Assembly (NCBI GenBank): GCA_050288705.1
Contig: JBNKEI010000164.1
Location: 1-9,314 of the forward strand
DNA length: 9,314 bases
Direction of reading: 5' to 3'
Source of the DNA: JBNKEI01 sp050288705
GTDB lineage: Bacteria; Myxococcota; Myxococcia; Myxococcales; UBA5297
Shown: positions 1 to 6,602 of the stretch, piece by piece
Layout: each line of letters opens with the position of its first letter
Numbering within the stretch: the stretch's first letter is position 1
Translations under genes and position numbers: made by a program
The notes under the pieces: generated by a model
What the model was told of the DNA's origin: nothing
Database searches by the model: none
What the model saw: only the letters and a program-made list of their open reading frames with translations

Positions 1-126
1 ATTCGAGGACACTCTCCTAGAACCATGGATCGACTTATAAACGCTGTTTCTGAAGCTATGAGAGCAATCGATAAGACCGACATAATAAATTGGGTTCAGC
101 ATTGTGGATATACAATCAACGCATGA
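1..126 (+). CDS. IS630-family transposase, C-terminal end (runs off the left edge)
   Basis: Frame 1 is open from the first base and stops at TGA 124-126, giving 41 residues. The peptide contains RTMDRLINAVSEAM, then IINWVQHCGYTIN just before the stop. This resembles the conserved tail of IS630 (Tc1/mariner superfamily) DDE transposases, in which a helix beginning 'RTLD/RTMD' is followed by a closing '..F/W..CGY' segment. The full protein in this family is about 330-350 residues, and its DDE catalytic residues would lie upstream of the window, so neither intactness nor activity can be judged. The element abuts the Gly-rich ORF at 145 and probably truncated it. The call rests on motif recognition from memory over a short stretch; family confidence is fair, exact IS unknown. 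Confidence 0.72.
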   Translation: MRGHSPRTMDRLINAVSEAMRAIDKTDIINWVQHCGYTINA

Positions 127-140
127 GAAAAGCGCTATAA
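127..140 (+). mobile_element. Probable right end of the IS630-type element
   Basis: IS630-type elements usually end shortly after the transposase stop and insert at TA dinucleotides, which they duplicate. The bases after the TGA read GAAAAGCGCTATAA and contain a palindromic AGCGCT followed by TATA. The element/host junction is therefore probably at one of the TA steps at 136-139. The other end of the element is outside the window, so the terminal inverted repeat cannot be paired and the boundary is inferred, not seen. Confidence 0.35.
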
Positions 141-144
141 AGAC

Positions 145-2232
145 ATGACCCCGCCTGCTTCACCGGCAGGAGTATATAAAATCGATGTTGAAGCTGGCTC
201 TGGCTATGTCGGTTCTGCTGGTGAGCCAGGCCAAGTAACTTTATCCATTCCCTACAGCACACGCGGAGGTCACGTTAAGGTATTTAATACTGGTGTTGCC
301 AATGCTAGTTGGACTGCGCCAGATGCGGATATCAATTTAGGCGCAGCACCTTGCAGATTCTCAAAGACCAATACTACGAGCGTATACGAAGTTACTTTTA
401 CTAATCTTGCTGACTTGGGACAACAGGCTGATCCGAAATTGGCTAATGGTATTTCCTGTAGTGGAATAGAAGTCGGTGAAGGTGCGACGCTTCGATTCAA
501 AAATAGCGCAAATCTCACTATTTCTCATGATTTACACAACATGGGCACGATTGAGGTTATGGAGACAGCAGCAGAAAGCAACGATCTAACTATTGCATGC
601 GCAAGCTTTATAAGTGAAAGCGATTCCAAGATCATTCTCGTCGGAGACGAGGGTATGCCCGGAGGCAATCTTTCGATTACTGCCTACAATACTTACAGCG
701 AATATAGCCTTGAATATGCGGGAATAATTGTAAACAAGGGAACGATAGATACTTCTGGAGGCACTGGAAATAACGGCAATGCTGGGCAAGCCGGGGCGGT
801 AGTTCTTTCTTCGAAGAACAACCTTTTTAACTATGGAGCGATCAATTCGGTGGGCGGTACGGCCACTACCGCTTCAACATCAGGTGGCAATAATGGTGGA
901 AACGTAACTCTCAGTACTGAGTATGGCAATTTATATAATGCTGGTCCGATTACTACTTCCGGTGGTCCTTTTAAGGGAGGCAATGGCGGCGATGTTTTAT
1001 TTAATATTATACATCAAGGCAATTTACGTAATACCCATACCATTATGACTACTGGCGGCACCGCTGTTGATTCAACCGGAAGCTTGCCATCTGGTACAGC
1101 GGGTAATATTTCGTTTAATGTAGCGATGGGCAGCATAATCAACTTGGGCGATCTCATTGCAGATGGCGGGGAAGAAACTGGAAAAATTGGGAATGCCACT
1201 GGTGGGAACGGAGGAAAAATAGCATTTACTATTGAGGGTTCTACAAGTGGGGATAGCGCCATATCATCTGGCGACTTAGTAGTTTCGGGTAATATTTCTG
1301 CCAAAGGCGGTGCTGGTCCAATTGGCGGAAAAGGTGGCTCGGTTTCGGCCACCCTGAGCGTCAACGCCGGTTCTTATGAAACATCAAGCCAGGAAATTAT
1401 TTTCTATGGATACACTGAAATAAATGCCAATGGTGGCGCAGGCTTCCCATCTGGAGGAATAGGGGGAGCAATTTCATTCTCAAATGGCGATAGTGGTGAT
1501 TATGATGCCTTTGCGAGCGGTGGAGTAGTTAACTATGCCAACATTTCCGCAAAGGGTGGATCTGGGAATAATGCCGGCGGCAATGGAGGTATTGGCGGCT
1601 CGTTCTTGGAGAAAGCTAGCGATTACCGTGGCTATTATGCGTTTGATAGTCAGAGGGTTTTTAATTTTGGAACTATCAATGTCTCTGGAGGTGATGGAGC
1701 GGGAGTAGGTACAAACGGCGGCTCTGGAGGCATCGTTGCTTTCGACGGCTACGGGGGAGCTACCAATAACGGAAATATAATAGCTAATGGCGGCACTTCA
1801 TTAGGTACAACCACGGTAGTATATGCCGGGGTCGTGGCAATCCGTTCAGATATGGGGATAGCCAAGAATACTGCAATCGTTTCTTGCAATGGTGGTGATG
1901 TCAGCGCCGAGGATGCCACGGGTGGGGGTGGCGGAATAATTGAGCTGATCGGAGCGCTCGCCAGCAATACTGGAACTTTCACTTCCAATGGAGGTAATGC
2001 GACTGCAACTGGCGCTACCGGCGGCTGGGGAGGCGATGGCGGTGTAATTCAAATTAATAGCAATATGTCATTTACTACCGACAAGGGAATCAATACTGTA
2101 ACTGGTGGAGCTTCGAGTGTATCAGCGAAGAATGGTGCTAATGGAAAAGTACTTATCGATGGGACATGGTTGCGATACGCTACGGATAGGCAAATAATTG
2201 AGGACGTCCTGGTAGATTCTGAGGATGACTAG
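145..2232 (+). CDS. Gly-Gly-repeat parallel beta-helix surface protein, probably missing its 5' end
   Basis: This 695-residue product shows no recognisable catalytic motif. Residues about 15-100 form a beta-rich region. From about residue 105 the chain turns into short beta strands, and from about residue 193 to 673 there are roughly 13 degenerate repeats of 31-47 residues. The unit pattern is N-x-G-x-I-x-x-S/N-G-G, a variable Gly/Asn/Ser loop, G-G-x-G-G, then a hydrophobic strand. This is typical of secreted right-handed beta-helix proteins. The C-terminus is acidic (ends VDSEDD), with no autotransporter barrel, LPXTG or obvious sorting domain. The first ATG (145) has no Shine-Dalgarno and is followed by MTPPASPAGVYKIDV, which is not a signal peptide. 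The frame stays open back to the transposase stop at 126, so the native start was probably removed by the insertion. It may be silent. A surface or adhesive role is inference; no specific function is recognised. Confidence 0.75.
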   Translation: MTPPASPAGVYKIDVEAGSGYVGSAGEPGQVTLSIPYSTRGGHVKVFNTGVANASWTAPDADINLGAAPCRFSKTNTTSVYEVTFTNLADLGQQADPKLANGISCSGIEVGEGATLRFKNSANLTISHDLHNMGTIEVMETAAESNDLTIACASFISESDSKIILVGDEGMPGGNLSITAYNTYSEYSLEYAGIIVNKGTIDTSGGTGNNGNAGQAGAVVLSSKNNLFNYGAINSVGGTATTASTSGGNNGGNVTLSTEYGNLYNAGPITTSGGPFKGGNGGDVLFNIIHQGNLRNTHTIMTTGGTAVDSTGSLPSGTAGNISFNVAMGSIINLGDLIADGGEETGKIGNATGGNGGKIAFTIEGSTSGDSAISSGDLVVSGNISAKGGAGPIGGKGGSVSATLSVNAGSYETSSQEIIFYGYTEINANGGAGFPSGGIGGAISFSNGDSGDYDAFASGGVVNYANISAKGGSGNNAGGNGGIGGSFLEKASDYRGYYAFDSQRVFNFGTINVSGGDGAGVGTNGGSGGIVAFDGYGGATNNGNIIANGGTSLGTTTVVYAGVVAIRSDMGIAKNTAIVSCNGGDVSAEDATGGGGGIIELIGALASNTGTFTSNGGNATATGATGGWGGDGGVIQINSNMSFTTDKGINTVTGGASSVSAKNGANGKVLIDGTWLRYATDRQIIEDVLVDSEDD

Positions 2233-2279
2233 CTACGAAATTAGCATATATACAGCCTTCCACATAATCCCACGCGAAA

Positions 2280-2309
2280 CACTTCTTTGTTTTATAAAAG
2301 AAATGTTTT
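2280..2309 (+). terminator. Weak hairpin with short T run after the beta-helix gene
   Basis: TTCTTT (2283-2288) can pair with AAAGAA (2297-2302) around an 8-base loop. After one mismatch, C2280-A2281 pair with T2304-G2305. TTTT follows at 2306-2309. The stem is AT-rich and weak, so it is only a candidate intrinsic terminator 50 bases past the stop codon. Confidence 0.3.
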
Positions 2310-2317
2310 CGTCCTAG

Positions 2318-2346
2318 AAAAAAAGATTTATCGCTTAGTATAAAAT
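2318..2346 (+). promoter_or_regulatory. Candidate promoter region for the propeller lipoprotein gene
   Basis: The 142-base spacer 2233-2374 separates two plus-strand genes and is strongly AT-rich. TATAAAAT at 2339-2346 is a plausible -10 region about 30 bases before the ATG. Upstream there is an A-tract (2318-2324) but no good -35 hexamer. The call rests on one hexamer and is tentative. Confidence 0.28.
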
Positions 2347-2360
2347 AGTAATAATTACGC

Positions 2361-2366
2361 AGAGGA
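2361..2366 (+). promoter_or_regulatory. Shine-Dalgarno of the propeller lipoprotein gene
   Basis: AGAGGA sits 8 bases before the ATG at 2375 and fixes that codon as the start. The later in-frame Met19 would leave a signal peptide of only nine residues before the lipobox cysteine, which is too short. Confidence 0.7.
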
Positions 2367-2374
2367 AATATCAT

Positions 2375-5059
2375 ATGAAAACATCTTCGTATTCTATACT
2401 TGCGTTTACTGCAATATCAATACGTAAAATGGCTGCTGTTTTTTTATTGTTGGGATGCTGGTCATGCCATAAACCTGACAAACAACCTGATGAACCTGCC
2501 TCTGGCGAGATTATTTGCGAGCCCTGCAAGGATGCAGCATGCATCCCCAATCCTGAATGCGAACTGATCAGAGCTGCTTTGGACGAATATGCCCATGCTC
2601 GGGAAAATGCTGATATTGACCGCATCGATAGGATATTGACCTCTGATTATGAAAAAGATTATTTTGATGGAAATCAATTAAAAAAAATGAATAAAAATGA
2701 AACATTAAATGACTTGTCATATGCATTCGGGATGATTAATACCATGAAATATCAATTCGTCCGTTCGGATATAATTATTTCTGCGGAAGGAAATGTTGCT
2801 ACAGCGACGACAGAGCAACTATCTTCTTGGCTTGAGACGAACGGTCTGTTGACTAAAACATATCCCGACCCCGCGGTTACTCAGCGTTCGGTAAAGAGCA
2901 TGCGAATAATTAGCCTCCGCAAGGAATCAAACCAATGGCTGATTGCGAAAAGCACTCTTCCTATTAAGCCATATGCATTATATGCACAATATCTGGAGGC
3001 GGCGAACGAAGATGACCCCATAGAGGTGTCATTTTCAATGTTTAGGGCAGACGACCCCCAGTCCCAGTACACCGAACTACTAACTGGAGGGCAACTGACT
3101 CTTCCAGATGGAGGTAAGACTGAGATTGTTCAAAATCCAGATTCAACCGATTCAACCAATCTTGCTTTTGTAGCCACAGTGACCATGCCCAAGGGACTCG
3201 GATTACATAAATACGAGCTAACCACGAATGACCCTGAGGGTAATCAATGGATACTTCCATTTCAGCTACGTACTCGGCAATCTCCCGACCGCTGGTATAA
3301 CTATACCCCTCTTTCTGGTTTACCTACTACCAAGCAGGAGATGGTCGAAGGATCGGGCTCCATAGAGGCTGATCCTAACGGGCGAATTTGGGTAGGGACG
3401 GAAAAAGGATTGATGCGTTACGAGAACGGAAAATGGGATCTAATTGCGCCTAAAGGAATTCTAGACAAACCTGTTCAAGCACTGCATGTCGATAAATCAG
3501 GAATGCTCTGGGCGTCGGTATGGGATAGTTCGATAGAGTCTGGTTGGCTTGTCCGGTTCAATGGGGACATTTTCGAAAAGATCGAGCTTCCTATTCTAGA
3601 AGGCATTCCTGATGCTTTGGCTACTGATCTTGATGGAAGCCTTCTTGTTTCTTATAGCACGAAATCGAAGTATTTTCAGCTTGCGCGTTGGCACGACGGG
3701 GTCTGGGAGTTTATTGAAGTCCCAGAGCAATATACCATCTCGACAGTTCTTTCCATTGCAGTAGGCACTGACGACGCACTATGGTTTGGTACTTACGCCA
3801 ATGGTGTGTTACGTAAAAAAGGGAACGATTGGTCTGCATTCAGATCTGGATCGGCATTAAGTCCGGATCAGGCAAAAACACTCGAGGAACACTTTCAATA
3901 CATAGCGGCACAGATTGCAGATAATACTCCCCTTTCCAGTATCTACCTTCCAGGCACTCGCATTCCCTTGGGAAAAGTTATTGACAGCAAGGAAGATTTT
4001 GTTGTTCGCGTGCATGCTCTTCCTGACGGCCGAATTCTTATTGGGACTGCTGGCGCTGGGATTCGTATTCTTAAGCCCGACGGCAGTATAGAACGTCACC
4101 TGTGGCGAAATGATGAAATACCGAGCGGATACATGCCTAATTGGTTTGGCGGGGGATTCCAGAGCGATAATCATGGTGGGGCCTGGATAGCCACCAATAA
4201 AGGAGCTGCGCATCTTTTTGCTGATGGCCATGTCGAACGGTACGCCAATTCCGATGGATTGTTTGGAATATATATTTGCGGCATTGCAGTCGATTCCGAA
4301 GGAAATACCTGGTTTTCTCATAACAAAGGAATCAGCGTTCGCCGGGCAGACGATGAACCTGAATTTGTCTATTCCGATTTAGATAGAGCCCAATCAACAC
4401 TTCGTAATGCGCTCGATTTCGTGAATTTATGGCAAAACAGTAGTGTTGCTCCTTTGTGGTTTACGGAGCAAGTTGCCTCAGATATATCTAATTCTTATTT
4501 AAACATTAGTGAGAATTGGATTGTATCTGTCTCAGATTTTAGCGCTGTAGAGTGGACTAAGCTCCAACCTAATATGGTTCGAGCGACTGGCAAATACCAG
4601 CAGGTATTTTTAAAATGGGCTGAAAAACTAGAACCAAATGAGCTCAGAAGTGTGGTAGTCTTTGACTACCCTAAAGCAACGGTAGAGTTAGGTAATGTAA
4701 ATGGTCGTTGGAAACTTGTTGACGATTTTCAATCTAAATCACCTTATTGCTATATTAAATTGAGTACCCGGGAACGCTCTGGAGGCTCAGGGAGAAAAAT
4801 TATAATCGCTGGGAAGTCTACAGATAGTTATCTGGAATCGGTAGCTCTCAACGCTTTTGGCCAAATCTTTTCGGCTGCTAAAAATGATAAAGGCTCATTC
4901 GGTTTAGTTATTAATATCGACGGTCCTCCGGATGAAGATGTTAACGTATCTACCTATGATGAGATTTTTACGTTTCATTTCAAAATGAAAAATGGGAGCG
5001 AACAAGTTGTTAAATATAAATGGTCATATCCCCTTTTGCACTCGAAGCCGAATTGGTAA
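2375..5059 (+). CDS. Large lipoprotein: NTF2-like domain, seven-bladed Reg_prop-type beta-propeller, second NTF2-like domain
   Basis: The 894-residue product starts with a signal sequence ending in an L-L-G-C lipobox (Cys28), so it should be a lipid-anchored envelope protein. A Cys-rich linker (Cys31, 48, 51, 56, 62) follows. Residues about 62-195 resemble an NTF2/SnoaL-like domain: an amphipathic helical start, then strands ending in a W-L-I-A-K-S motif. Residues about 200-310 look like a beta-sandwich. From about 328 to 655 there are seven blade motifs of the W-V-G-T-x-x-G-L type, with the marker residue near 339, 379, 423, 470, 555, 604 and 646. This is the two-component-regulator propeller (Reg_prop) signature, here one complete propeller. 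No histidine kinase or response regulator follows. Residues about 670-785 again look NTF2-like (ends W-K-L-V-D-D-F). Residues 786-894 are unrecognised. It probably binds a ligand or partner on the cell surface or in the periplasm; substrate unknown. It has its own ribosome binding site and converges with the minus-strand operon. Confidence 0.85.
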   Translation: MKTSSYSILAFTAISIRKMAAVFLLLGCWSCHKPDKQPDEPASGEIICEPCKDAACIPNPECELIRAALDEYAHARENADIDRIDRILTSDYEKDYFDGNQLKKMNKNETLNDLSYAFGMINTMKYQFVRSDIIISAEGNVATATTEQLSSWLETNGLLTKTYPDPAVTQRSVKSMRIISLRKESNQWLIAKSTLPIKPYALYAQYLEAANEDDPIEVSFSMFRADDPQSQYTELLTGGQLTLPDGGKTEIVQNPDSTDSTNLAFVATVTMPKGLGLHKYELTTNDPEGNQWILPFQLRTRQSPDRWYNYTPLSGLPTTKQEMVEGSGSIEADPNGRIWVGTEKGLMRYENGKWDLIAPKGILDKPVQALHVDKSGMLWASVWDSSIESGWLVRFNGDIFEKIELPILEGIPDALATDLDGSLLVSYSTKSKYFQLARWHDGVWEFIEVPEQYTISTVLSIAVGTDDALWFGTYANGVLRKKGNDWSAFRSGSALSPDQAKTLEEHFQYIAAQIADNTPLSSIYLPGTRIPLGKVIDSKEDFVVRVHALPDGRILIGTAGAGIRILKPDGSIERHLWRNDEIPSGYMPNWFGGGFQSDNHGGAWIATNKGAAHLFADGHVERYANSDGLFGIYICGIAVDSEGNTWFSHNKGISVRRADDEPEFVYSDLDRAQSTLRNALDFVNLWQNSSVAPLWFTEQVASDISNSYLNISENWIVSVSDFSAVEWTKLQPNMVRATGKYQQVFLKWAEKLEPNELRSVVVFDYPKATVELGNVNGRWKLVDDFQSKSPYCYIKLSTRERSGGSGRKIIIAGKSTDSYLESVALNAFGQIFSAAKNDKGSFGLVINIDGPPDEDVNVSTYDEIFTFHFKMKNGSEQVVKYKWSYPLLHSKPNW

Positions 5060-5093
5060 AGAAGGTATCATCTCACTTTGACGAAGCAATAAG

Positions 5094-5117
5094 GGAGGGA
5101 CAACTTTAGTTCCCTCC
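5094..5117. terminator. Hairpin between convergent genes, possible bidirectional terminator
   Basis: GGAGGGA (5094-5100) is perfectly complementary to TCCCTCC (5111-5117) around a 10-base loop. It lies in the 90-base gap between the lipoprotein stop (5059) and the stop of the barrel gene (5150), where a shared terminator is expected. Neither strand has a clear T tract after the stem, so intrinsic termination is uncertain; transcript stabilisation is an alternative. Confidence 0.45.
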
Positions 5118-5149
5118 GTCAGTCCAGTTAGTCAACATGAATATCTAAG

Positions 5150-6592
5150 CTAAAAATGGGCGATCGAGCTAGCCATGACCCGATGTTGCATTGCTGTCGT
5201 GTAAACGCCGGACCTATTGGTTCGTCCATAGCGTAATGTATAAGCAACATCAAGAACTACCGGCCCAATCGATACACCAGATCCCATTGCAAAACCAAAG
5301 AAATTATCGGGGTTATTCTCTGCAGGTTCGGGGTCATAAAACATTCCGCCACGAAGCGCGATGACCGATTTTGAAAGAATGAACAAATATTCAGCGCCAA
5401 AATGAATCTGAGTTGTTGCATTAGCCTTCCCAGATAGCACTGACGCCCCCTTGCCAACAGGCGTAGTGCCCTCTGCCAATATACCTTCCTCTTGATCCTT
5501 GGTTGACTTGGATAGGCTAAACATTGACCATTCGGTACGATATACATCAACCGCGGCACTTAGTTCATCCCCAAAACGAAAAGCTAGCCCCAGTCCATAA
5601 CAAAGCGGCATGTGCATTTCCAGTTTCTCATGGAAATCGCGATGCATTTCCACCGTTTGTGGTTCTTGTTCTTTGCTCATGCCAATAGTCCGAAACCAAG
5701 AGATATGGCGCCGATTGACATCTCCTGAAAATGGAGTTCGTATCGATCCGCCAATGGTTAACCGGGGACCAACTGTCCAAAAGAAACCTGTATGAATATT
5801 GAACCCGCGAAATATATATTGCTCAACAATCTCACCGCTGGAATCAAGCAAGATTTCTTTTGCTAATCCAACTCCAGTTTTTGGGATCACCAATACGTTA
5901 GGACGAGATGCATACGATAGTTTTTGCGTCCAGGTGTCAAATGTTCCACCAGGCCAGACATTCAATGCAATACCAAGTGAAAACGATGGAATCAATTCTA
6001 CTGCAAGCGCCAATGTTACCGTCGACAGGCCACCTGTGGTCTCGGAATGGACTTTTTGGCATTCATTTTTTGCGGAATTACAGCTTAGAAAAAACCTTGT
6101 TCCGTCTTCCGCGGTTGTCTCCTTATTTGAAAAGCTTATCGTAGCATCGACTTCTCCGCTAAAGTCATACATTCGTTGATAGCTAATTGACATCACAAAA
6201 TTTCGCGCCAAGAACTCAAAAGGATATGAAATCGACAGATAATTAATCTCTGTATGACGCCAGCCTTGATCACCAAGTACTAATACTAGATTATCACTTT
6301 GGTATACTTCTCTGCGAAAATCTAAAATTCCTACTGCACTCATTTCTGGTCTTTCTAGTTGTATCAGTCCAGCGGGGTTCCAGCTTGAAGCAGTTGCATC
6401 GTCTGCTACTGCAATAAACGCTTGCCCCCAAGCAGTTGCCCTTGCCCCAGAGCCTACCGGGTTTGGGCTCGATGCAAAGTTGAGAGAAGGAGGAAGGGAT
6501 ACAAAGGTCCGTGGTTTGCTTTCAGCAAGTGCATTTCCTATGCAAGCAGTGATTAGGATTATCGAAGCGAGTCCCAATCGTCGGCACAACAT
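5150..6592 (-). CDS. PorV/FadL (OmpP1)-family outer-membrane beta-barrel protein
   Basis: The 480-residue product has a signal peptide with basic Arg4-Arg5, a hydrophobic core and an A-L-A|E cleavage site after residue 23. An I-T-A-C sequence at 14-17 could be read as a lipobox, but the barrel features favour ordinary cleavage. Residues 47-76 carry the family signature: G-S-G-A-R-A at 47-52, A-V-A-D-D-A-T-A at 61-68 and W-N-P-A-G-L at 71-76. It is shared by PorV/UPF0164 and FadL/OmpP1 proteins. Alternating strands continue to the end. The last part includes a G-S-G-V-S-I-G-P-V-V-L-D-V-A-Y strand region (437-451) and the protein ends in Phe480, the usual barrel-insertion signal. Cys171 and Cys178 may form a disulfide in one loop. 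FadL homologues carry hydrophobic solutes, whereas PorV works with surface-protein export; which applies here is not decided by the sequence. The gene is last in a three-gene operon, 8 bases after its neighbour. Confidence 0.85.
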   Translation of the reverse strand: MLCRRLGLASIILITACIGNALAESKPRTFVSLPPSLNFASSPNPVGSGARATAWGQAFIAVADDATASSWNPAGLIQLERPEMSAVGILDFRREVYQSDNLVLVLGDQGWRHTEINYLSISYPFEFLARNFVMSISYQRMYDFSGEVDATISFSNKETTAEDGTRFFLSCNSAKNECQKVHSETTGGLSTVTLALAVELIPSFSLGIALNVWPGGTFDTWTQKLSYASRPNVLVIPKTGVGLAKEILLDSSGEIVEQYIFRGFNIHTGFFWTVGPRLTIGGSIRTPFSGDVNRRHISWFRTIGMSKEQEPQTVEMHRDFHEKLEMHMPLCYGLGLAFRFGDELSAAVDVYRTEWSMFSLSKSTKDQEEGILAEGTTPVGKGASVLSGKANATTQIHFGAEYLFILSKSVIALRGGMFYDPEPAENNPDNFFGFAMGSGVSIGPVVLDVAYTLRYGRTNRSGVYTTAMQHRVMASSIAHF

Positions 6593-6597
6593 GTTGT

Positions 6598-6602
6598 CTC
6601 CT
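6598..6602 (-). promoter_or_regulatory. Shine-Dalgarno of the barrel gene, overlapping the upstream stop codon
   Basis: On the minus strand the sequence GGTAGGAGACAAC precedes the ATG at 6592. AGGAG is 5 bases from the start, and the TAG stop of the 716-residue gene (6603-6601) shares its AG with this site. A ribosome terminating on the upstream gene would sit on the next start, which suggests translational coupling. Confidence 0.75.

Noticed and set aside
1014..1364. Minus-strand ORFs opposite the Gly-rich gene (also 270-518 and 1749-1988)
   Set aside because: They are Pro/Ala-rich antisense shadows of Gly/Asn-rich codons, with no ribosome binding site and no recognisable domain.
721..2163. 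Regularly spaced Gly-rich repeats as a CRISPR array or tandem DNA repeat
   Set aside because: Unit length varies from 31 to 47 codons, the DNA of the units is not conserved, and the frame is open throughout; these are protein repeats.
145..2232. PE-PGRS-type mycobacterial protein
   Set aside because: The Gly-Gly repeats look similar, but there is no PE domain, the DNA is not GC-rich, and the neighbours are Gram-negative envelope genes.
3857..4321. 154-codon minus-strand ORF within the lipoprotein gene
   Set aside because: It is antisense to the propeller coding sequence, whose blade motifs are clear, and its own translation shows no domain.
2375..5059. Hybrid two-component sensor
   Set aside because: The propeller motifs match Reg_prop, but no transmembrane helix, histidine-kinase or receiver domain is present and the protein has a lipobox.
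5799..6179. Plus-strand ORFs opposite the barrel gene (also 5610-5795 and 5908-6144)
   Set aside because: They are antisense to a well-supported outer-membrane barrel gene and encode nothing recognisable.
5150..6592. Firm assignment to the type IX secretion system (PorV)
   Set aside because: The signature is shared with FadL/OmpP1 proteins. No other T9SS component is present, and neither large exported protein ends in a recognisable T9SS sorting domain.
5150..6592. Barrel protein as a lipoprotein (I-T-A-C at residues 14-17)
   Set aside because: An ordinary A-L-A|E cleavage site follows at residue 23 and fits the outer-membrane barrel family better; noted only as an ambiguity.
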